The notes under the pieces were generated by a model. The model saw nothing but the letters and a program-made list of their open reading frames with translations, did no database searches and was not told the origin of the DNA. A DNA stretch of 64,000 nucleotides, from the NCBI GenBank assembly GCA_003021655.1, contig PXRP01000014.1, positions 1 through 64,000 on the forward strand. The letters run 5' to 3'. This stretch comes from Halobacteriales archaeon QS_4_69_31. GTDB lineage: Archaea > Halobacteriota > Halobacteria > Halobacteriales > Haloarculaceae. A program made the position numbers and the translations under genes. Positions within the stretch are counted from its first letter, which is position 1; each line of letters opens with the position of its first letter. Shown here in pieces: positions 59,236-64,000 of the stretch.

Positions 59236-60882
59236 TCAGGACTCGTCGCCGCTGCGGACGGCCCGCCAGGTACCGAGTCCGAGGCCGGCCAGCGCGGCCA
59301 GCACGCCCAGTCCGGGGCCGTCGCCGCCGGTCGTCCCGCCGGTCCCGTCGGCAGTCGTCCCGGTCGCCGGGGTCTCTGACTCCGTCGGCGTCGCCGCCGT
59401 GGGCGACGGGGTGGGCGTCGGCGACACTGTCGGGGTCGGCGACTCGGTCGCGGGCGGCGCGGAGTCGACGGGCGGCCCCGCGGGCGTTCTGGTGGCGTCG
59501 GTCGCCAGCGGATCCGGGAACGTGTAGAGACCCCCGGGGCCGTTGGCTCCCTCGTCCTCCGGGTCGTGCATGCTACTGCCGACGAAGTACTCACCGAGGA
59601 CGGCAGCCTGTGCGGTCCAGAACGACGTCTCGTCGCCCTGCTCCCAGGCGGCGACCTCCCGGGGGTCGGCGGGGTCCGAGATATCGTGGACGCGCACACC
59701 GCCGCGGTACCACGAGGAGTACAGCGTGTCGCCGACGATGTCGAAGTTGTGCGCGGTGGTGTAGTAGCCCCCTTCCCTGTCGGTGGTCTCGCCCTCGGGG
59801 ACCGGCGGCGGGTCGACCGTCGCCAGTTCCGTCGGGTCCGAGGGGTCGGCGACGTCCCAGAGTGTGATGCCGCTGGGACCGCCGGGGTCGTCGGCCTGTG
59901 CGTCGTTGTCCGGGTCGTTCCAGGACTCCTTGCCGACCGCGAGGACGGTCCCGTCGTCGTTCGGCTGGACGTAGTGGTCGTTGCCCGGCGGTTCGAGCAC
60001 CGCCGAGTCCCGGTCGGCCGTCGACGTCGACTGCAACTCCGAGAGCGAGCGGTCGGCGACGTGGCCGACGTGAGTCGGCTCGGCCGGGTCCGAGACGTCG
60101 AGGATCCAGGTGCCCGCGTCCCAGCAGGCGAGATAGCAGCGGTCACCCTGGACGTACAGGTCATGGACGTTCCGGAGGCCGACCGACACCTCCTCGTAGC
60201 CGTCGTCGTAGTCGGTGACCGACCACGTGGCGACCCGTTCGGGCTCGGCCGGCCGCAGGTCGATTATCTCGACTTTCCCCCTGTCGGTCAGGTAGGCGTG
60301 GTTCCCGTACAGGTAGCTGTTGTGGACGTTGTGGAAGGTCTCGTAGGTCCGTAGCAGCGTCGGGTCGGTCGGCGTCGACACGTCGTACAGCGCGAACCCG
60401 GGGAAGCCGGCGGTAAAGCCCGCCGAGACCAGCAACCGGTCGCGGTTGTACTTGACGTCGAGGACCGCTATCAGCGGCTCCCCGCCCTCGTCGACGAGCA
60501 GGTTCGTCGCCGTGTGGACGACCTCGGGGCTGGCCGGGTCGCTCAGGTCGACGACCTCGAAGCCGTCGAACCGGGAGACGAAGGCGTACTGCCCGTCGAC
60601 CGTCGTCACGGCTTCGGTCGCACGGAGGTACGTCGACATCGAGTTCGTTATCTCGGCGCTGCCCAGCGGCCCGAACCCGTCGCCGGAGTCGGTTTCTGTC
60701 GGCGCGGCCGTCCCCGTCTCGGTCGGCGTGGGGGTCGCAGTCGGCGTGACGGTCGCGGTGGCCGTCGGCGCTATGCTGGAGGGCGACGCGTCGGTGCCCG
60801 TGGCGGCTCCCAGGACGGTCGCCGTCATCCCGGAGAGGGCACCGGCACCGAGCGCGGACCGGAGGTACTCGCGGCGGCGCAT
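59236..60882 (-). CDS. Tat-exported LVIVD-repeat beta-propeller with PGF-CTERM-like tail (copy 3)
   Basis: A 548-residue protein starting at ATG. Tat motif [13 protein letters not shown]; blades [40 protein letters not shown] and [20 protein letters not shown]. The tail [18 protein letters not shown] is PGF-CTERM-like. It is the first gene of the tandem set. The conserved WTTAHN/TTAHNFD and SSWY.GGV phrases shared by the copies suggest a common partner or ligand surface. Confidence 0.88.
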   Translation of the reverse strand: MRRREYLRSALGAGALSGMTATVLGAATGTDASPSSIAPTATATVTPTATPTPTETGTAAPTETDSGDGFGPLGSAEITNSMSTYLRATEAVTTVDGQYAFVSRFDGFEVVDLSDPASPEVVHTATNLLVDEGGEPLIAVLDVKYNRDRLLVSAGFTAGFPGFALYDVSTPTDPTLLRTYETFHNVHNSYLYGNHAYLTDRGKVEIIDLRPAEPERVATWSVTDYDDGYEEVSVGLRNVHDLYVQGDRCYLACWDAGTWILDVSDPAEPTHVGHVADRSLSELQSTSTADRDSAVLEPPGNDHYVQPNDDGTVLAVGKESWNDPDNDAQADDPGGPSGITLWDVADPSDPTELATVDPPPVPEGETTDREGGYYTTAHNFDIVGDTLYSSWYRGGVRVHDISDPADPREVAAWEQGDETSFWTAQAAVLGEYFVGSSMHDPEDEGANGPGGLYTFPDPLATDATRTPAGPPVDSAPPATESPTPTVSPTPTPSPTAATPTESETPATGTTADGTGGTTGGDGPGLGVLAALAGLGLGTWRAVRSGDES

Positions 60883-61057
60883 ACACCGGCTATCGGGCTG
60901 GTCCGCATTTACGTGTTCCTATCACTCGAATGGAATGTATCGCACGGCCGTCGCGACCCCGACTGTACGCTCGACGGCGCGAGTGTCCTCGCTGTGCGCG
61001 CGACTCGCGGCGCGCGGAAACGCGTCGCTTTTCAGCGCTCGCGGCCGACCGACGGGC

Positions 61058-61675
61058 ATGTTCGAGACGCGCCCGGAGAGGGACGCCGAGGTGGTGCTGG
61101 TCGGTCGCTCCAACGTCGGCAAGTCAACGCTGATGCGCGAGTTGACCGGTCACAGCTTCGAGACCGGCCGGCGACCGGGCGTCACGCGCGAGCCCAACCA
61201 CTACGACTGGGCCGCCCAGGACTTCGTCATCACCGACCTCCCCGGCTTCGGATTCATGGAGAGCGTCCCCGAGGAGGTCCGCGAACAGACCAAGACCGAC
61301 ATCGTCCGCTACATCGAGACCCACGCGCCGAAGATCCTCGTCGGCGTCCTCGTCGTCGACGGGAAGGCCGCCGTCGACATCATCGACCGCCACTCCGGCC
61401 CCGACGGGGTCCCCTACGACGTCGAGATGTTCCACTTCCTCCGGGACGTCGGGATCCCGACGGTCGTCGCCGTCAACAAGATGGACAAGGTCGACGACCG
61501 CGACGAGCGCCTGGACGAACTCTGTGACCGACTGGGCCTGGTCCCGCCCTGGCAACAGTGGCAGGAGACGGTCGCCCCCATCTCGGCCAAGCGCGGCAGT
61601 ATCGACGCCCTCACCGAGGCCGTCCGCGGCCACCTCCACGACGCGAACCGCGACGACCTGTTTCAGTTCTTCTAA
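61058..61675 (+). CDS. engB: EngB-type GTP-binding protein
   Basis: A 205-residue TRAFAC GTPase. G1 is GRSNVGKST (16-24), G3 DLPGFGF (60-66) and G4 NKMD (140-143); G5 reads SAKRG. EngB/YihA proteins act in large-subunit ribosome assembly in bacteria; the archaeal form is assumed similar. The ATG at 61058 is chosen over a long open frame from 60446 that overlaps the propeller gene in antisense. A T-run and hairpins follow the stop codon. Confidence 0.92.
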   Translation: MFETRPERDAEVVLVGRSNVGKSTLMRELTGHSFETGRRPGVTREPNHYDWAAQDFVITDLPGFGFMESVPEEVREQTKTDIVRYIETHAPKILVGVLVVDGKAAVDIIDRHSGPDGVPYDVEMFHFLRDVGIPTVVAVNKMDKVDDRDERLDELCDRLGLVPPWQQWQETVAPISAKRGSIDALTEAVRGHLHDANRDDLFQFF

Positions 61676-61680
61676 ACCAC

Positions 61681-61804
61681 CTTTTTTCCGGTGGGGGTGT
61701 CCTCGCGCGCCTCCGGCGCGCTGCGGGCACCCCCGCGGAAAAAACGTGGGCGAAAAAGCGCGAGCGCTTCGCGCTCGCGGGAACCGCGCGCCGCAGGCGC
61801 GCGG
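61681..61804 (+). terminator. T-run and three consecutive perfect hairpins after engB
   Basis: Six Ts lie at 61682-61687, a few bases after the engB stop, as in archaeal termination. Then come GCGCGCC-TCC-GGCGCGC (61705-61721), CGCGAGCGC-TTC-GCGCTCGCG (61759-61779) and CCGCGCGCC-GCA-GGCGCGCGG (61784-61804). The outer part, with TTTTTTCCG and CGGAAAAAA, forms a larger interrupted dyad. Three stems in a row are more than termination needs and may be a repetitive palindromic element. Confidence 0.65.
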
Positions 61805-61937
61805 ATAGTTAGTACAGAGAGATCAAGTACCACCTCAGTCGGATACCTGTCCGAGATTAGGTACGTTCGGCGTGTAATAAACAGATGAGATACCGAACGG
61901 ACAAGAGACTGTAGAAGGCTTCCTTGAGCGGTTGTCA

Positions 61938-61948
61938 CACATAATAGT
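61938..61948 (+). promoter_or_regulatory. TATA box of the low-GC lipoprotein gene
   Basis: ACATAATAGTT lies 21-31 bases before the ATG at 61969. Confidence 0.5.
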
Positions 61949-61968
61949 TCAAGCACCGATGTTCTGCT

Positions 61969-62436
61969 ATGGACAGACGGACGTTCGGTGTTCTTGCGGT
62001 CGGAACACTAACCGGCTCAACGGGATGTGTCTCATTGTTAGATAACGCATCGAGTGGGAGAACGACACCACGGACGCTTCCAGAACCCGTCACAACCGCT
62101 GACTTCTCGATTACTGCTGAAAGCGAAAATCAACCTGAACCGCCGACTATCACGTATTTTCCAGAAGAGAATCAGGTTCATGTTACCGGGACGATGCTTG
62201 CGGGGAACCCCTGTCACGAAGCGTCCCTGGAATCACTCTCGTTTGATGAGGAATCTTCAGCACTCACCGTACAAATCGGAGTGGAAAAGGTTCGATCCAA
62301 CTGTCCGGACTCTCTCGGGACAGATACGTACGAACTTCTCGTCTCTTTCCGTTCCACAGCTCCTGACTCGATCACTGCTACACACCGCGACAGCGACGGA
62401 GAAACAGCCGCAACCACAAAAGAAAAACCGTCATAA
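61969..62436 (+). CDS. Small lipoprotein of foreign base composition
   Basis: A 155-residue protein. MDRRTFGVLAVGTLTGSTGC is a Tat-like signal with lipobox TGC. The mature part (ITYFPEENQVHVTGTMLAGN, PCHEASLESLSFDEESS, YELLVSFRSTAPDS) looks like a small beta-sandwich of a kind seen in many haloarchaeal lipoproteins; C-x-n-C residues could form a disulphide. GC content is visibly lower than in all neighbours and codon choice is A/T-tolerant. It is bracketed by hairpin clusters, which points to transfer. Function unknown. Confidence 0.8.
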   Translation: MDRRTFGVLAVGTLTGSTGCVSLLDNASSGRTTPRTLPEPVTTADFSITAESENQPEPPTITYFPEENQVHVTGTMLAGNPCHEASLESLSFDEESSALTVQIGVEKVRSNCPDSLGTDTYELLVSFRSTAPDSITATHRDSDGETAATTKEKPS

Positions 62437-62544
62437 CGGAGGACACGATCCGCTCACTTCGCGCGATCCATCTTGCGTGACTCTGTGAATATCTACCGTA
62501 TTTGACAGAACCCATAGCGGCAGCTACGCACACGTTCTGAGCAT

Positions 62545-62605
62545 CCGCGCGAACGAAGTGAGCGCGGTTCACCGAGCGCGACCGGAGGGAGCGCTCGGCC
62601 TTTTT
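62545..62605 (+). terminator. Hairpins and T-run after the low-GC lipoprotein gene
   Basis: CCGCGC/GCGCGG (62545-62550 and 62562-62567) and CCGAGCGC-N11-GCGCTCGG (62572-62598) are followed directly by CCTTTTT (62599-62605). This is a plausible rightward terminator. Confidence 0.55.
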
Positions 62606-62672
62606 CACCCATGTTTTTGGTCGGGGGGTTCCCGCAGCGAGGCCGTCGGCCGAGCGAGGAAACCCCCCGGCG

Positions 62673-62682
62673 AAAAAGATGG
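62673..62682 (-). terminator. T-run after the aIF1 gene
   Basis: On the minus strand CATCTTTTTC follows the aIF1 stop directly. A GGGGGGTT/AACCCCCC dyad around 62624-62668 lies just beyond it. Confidence 0.45.
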
Positions 62683-62976
62683 TTAGGCGACGTTGAAGCC
62701 CTTGTCGCGGAGGAAGTCCTCGACGCGGCCGGTGTGGTTCCCCTGGAGTTCGATCTGACCGTCCTCGACGGTCCCTCCACAGGCGAACTTCGATTTGAGG
62801 TCCGAGGAGAGACTATCCACGTCGACGTCCTGCGGATCGAATCCCTCGATGATCGTTACCTCCTTCCCGTAGCGGCGCTCGTCGATGCGGATCGTGATCT
62901 CCTGGGACTCCTTGGCGACGTCCTCACAGACGCAGAGTTCCTCGGGCAATCCGCACGTCGAGCAGACCTCAGACAC
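62683..62976 (-). CDS. Translation initiation factor aIF1 (SUI1 family)
   Basis: A 97-residue protein, the normal archaeal length. The N-terminal zinc-knuckle-like [13 protein letters not shown] is followed by the SUI1 core: [40 protein letters not shown] and [11 protein letters not shown]. aIF1 binds the small ribosomal subunit and checks start-codon selection. A GTG at 62976 is used since relatives begin (M)SEVCSTCG. Confidence 0.95.
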   Translation of the reverse strand: MSEVCSTCGLPEELCVCEDVAKESQEITIRIDERRYGKEVTIIEGFDPQDVDVDSLSSDLKSKFACGGTVEDGQIELQGNHTGRVEDFLRDKGFNVA

Positions 62977-63192
62977 AGTAACCACCAAGAGTCCGATACT
63001 CGCTTGGCTGGTTCTGCCCCCGGGCTTGTGGTGTACTCGCCTTGGATAGCGAGCAGACTTCCGACATTACGCATCAGCTTACGAAACGGTCATATTAAAC
63101 ACTGTCGGGATTTCCCACACCCGCCGATATCGGGCCCGAACAGCGGTCACACCGGGCCGGACGGGGGCCGGGAGACCGGTTCGGAGGGGGTG
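62977..63192. other. Intergenic region upstream of aIF1
   Basis: About 215 bases without a gene. The aIF1 promoter must lie here; an AT-rich patch at about 63085-63105 (GTCATATTAAACACTG) is the likeliest place, though it is over 100 bases from the start. Confidence 0.4.
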
Positions 63193-64000
63193 TCAGCCGG
63201 CCACCAGTTCGTCGACGAGGTCGACGGCGCGGTCGGCCTCCTCGCGGGTGACCTCGCCGGCGTAGCGCGCGCGCTCGCGGATGAGCGCGACGGTGTTGGC
63301 ACGCTCGTCGGCGCCGACCGCCGCGAGGTACTGGCGCGGCGTCTCGCCGGGACGCCGGGGGCGGTAGCGCCGTTCGAGCACGTACTCCAGGCGCTCGTAG
63401 GCCCGTTCGGCGTCCGTCGGGGGGTCGCTTCTGGGCTGGTACCGCACCCAGATGACCCGGTAGAGGCGGCGTGCGGCCCCCAGCCGGCGGATCCCGAGGA
63501 CGAGCCCGAAGGCGGCGATCCCGAGCAGCGTCGCCTCCTCGCGGGAGGGGAGGTCGATGCCGCCCCCGCCGGCACTCGCGGCCCCGGTCGTGCCGGCGGT
63601 CGTCACGTTTGCGGCCGTGGCGTTGCTCCCCTCGACCCTGTCGAGGACACCGGGGGCGACGTCGTCGGGCCGGGTCGTGATCGTGGGGGGACCGCCGGGG
63701 TCGTCGACCGGCGGACCCGCCTGTTCGTCCGACGGCGTCAGCGGCGCGGGCGTCGCCGTCGCCGTCGGCGTCCACTCACCGCCGCCGGTGTCGTTCAGGT
63801 CGACGTCGGTCCGGTTCTGTTCGCGTGCCTCCGCGAGTTCCGACCGTTCGGCCTCCTGTCGCGGGGCGGCCGGCGTCGGGTCGAACCGGACCCAGCCCAC
63901 GTCCGGGAAGTACACCTGCACCCAGGCGTGGGCGTCGTAGCCCCGGACGACCCACTCGTCGCGGTCGACGCGCTCGCCGGGCGTGTAGCCGACGGCCAGA
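63193..64000 (-). CDS. Transglutaminase-domain membrane protein, C-terminal part (5' end beyond the window)
   Basis: The frame enters from the right edge; about 269 residues are visible. RGYDAHAWVQVYFPDVGWVR carries the His and Asp of the transglutaminase/protease-like triad; the Cys lies outside the window. A Thr/Pro-rich extracellular linker, a membrane helix (about ATLLGIAAFGLVLGIRRLG) and a cytoplasmic DUF4129-like tail (DAERAYERLEYVLERRYRPR, TPRQYLAAV) follow. This architecture is common in archaeal and bacterial cell-envelope proteins, often beside MoxR ATPase and DUF58 genes. Substrate unknown. Confidence 0.85.
   Translation of the reverse strand, partial: LAVGYTPGERVDRDEWVVRGYDAHAWVQVYFPDVGWVRFDPTPAAPRQEAERSELAEAREQNRTDVDLNDTGGGEWTPTATATPAPLTPSDEQAGPPVDDPGGPPTITTRPDDVAPGVLDRVEGSNATAANVTTAGTTGAASAGGGGIDLPSREEATLLGIAAFGLVLGIRRLGAARRLYRVIWVRYQPRSDPPTDAERAYERLEYVLERRYRPRRPGETPRQYLAAVGADERANTVALIRERARYAGEVTREEADRAVDLVDELVAG

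Noticed and set aside
60446-61057. Long N-terminal extension of EngB
   Set aside because: It overlaps the third propeller gene in antisense; the GTPase begins 15 residues before its G1 motif at 61058 as is normal.

Overview
The window is chromosomal-type DNA of an extremely halophilic archaeon (class Halobacteria). The evidence is very high GC, acidic predicted proteins, Tat signals and Thr/Asp/Gly-rich lipoprotein linkers, TATA boxes about 25-35 bp before starts instead of bacterial -10/-35 boxes, and archaeal markers (ribosomal protein L15e, aIF1/SUI1, RIO2-type kinase, group II chaperonin relatives, a FAU-1-type RNA-binding protein, PGF-CTERM-like tails). The genus cannot be fixed from the sequence; a Haloarculaceae-like organism is a guess. 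No rRNA, tRNA, CRISPR array or complete insertion sequence was seen.

Layout. 0-4 kb: a phosphonate-type binding lipoprotein cut by the window edge, a 110-bp MITE-like element, small secreted and membrane proteins, and a PQQ-type beta-propeller. 4.3-6.8 kb: a three-gene operon of a PhoU/TrkA-C protein and two MgtE-like membrane halves. 7-10.4 kb: a frameshifted, truncated histidine kinase, a RIO2 kinase and a sulfatase.

11.2-48.9 kb: a long accessory catabolic region with an IclR regulator gene at each end. The left half holds a ThDP enzyme, a methylmalonate-semialdehyde-type dehydrogenase, an HpcH/HpaI aldolase, a galactonate-dehydratase-like enolase, a zinc dehydrogenase, an RbsB/C/A-type importer, a TIM-barrel isomerase, an LLM flavin/F420 oxidoreductase and a Gfo/Idh/MocA dehydrogenase. 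The middle has a DUF1537 acid-sugar kinase, a PdxA2-type dehydrogenase and a LarA-like epimerase. The right half has a MalK/F/G-type importer whose binding protein lies about 9.4 kb away, a fused 2-oxoacid dehydrogenase E1, an SDR dehydrogenase and a DXR-like/SAF oxidoreductase. Two divergent chaperonin paralogs and two damaged genes (FAH family, 3-hydroxyacyl-CoA dehydrogenase family) lie inside. Together the genes suggest uptake of a polyol, sugar or sugar acid, oxidation, dehydration or epimerisation, cleavage or phosphorylation, and entry as pyruvate, acyl-CoA or triose phosphate. The substrate is not determined. Four copies of the dyad TTCG-N7-CGAA lie in front of the two IclR genes and are a candidate shared operator.

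49-64 kb: mostly core genome. It holds a REC-PAS-GAF regulator, L15e, phytoene synthase, a small conserved operon ending in FAU-1, three tandem Tat-exported LVIVD-type beta-propellers with PGF-CTERM-like tails, an EngB GTPase, a low-GC lipoprotein between hairpin clusters, aIF1, and the C-terminal part of a transglutaminase membrane protein cut by the right edge.
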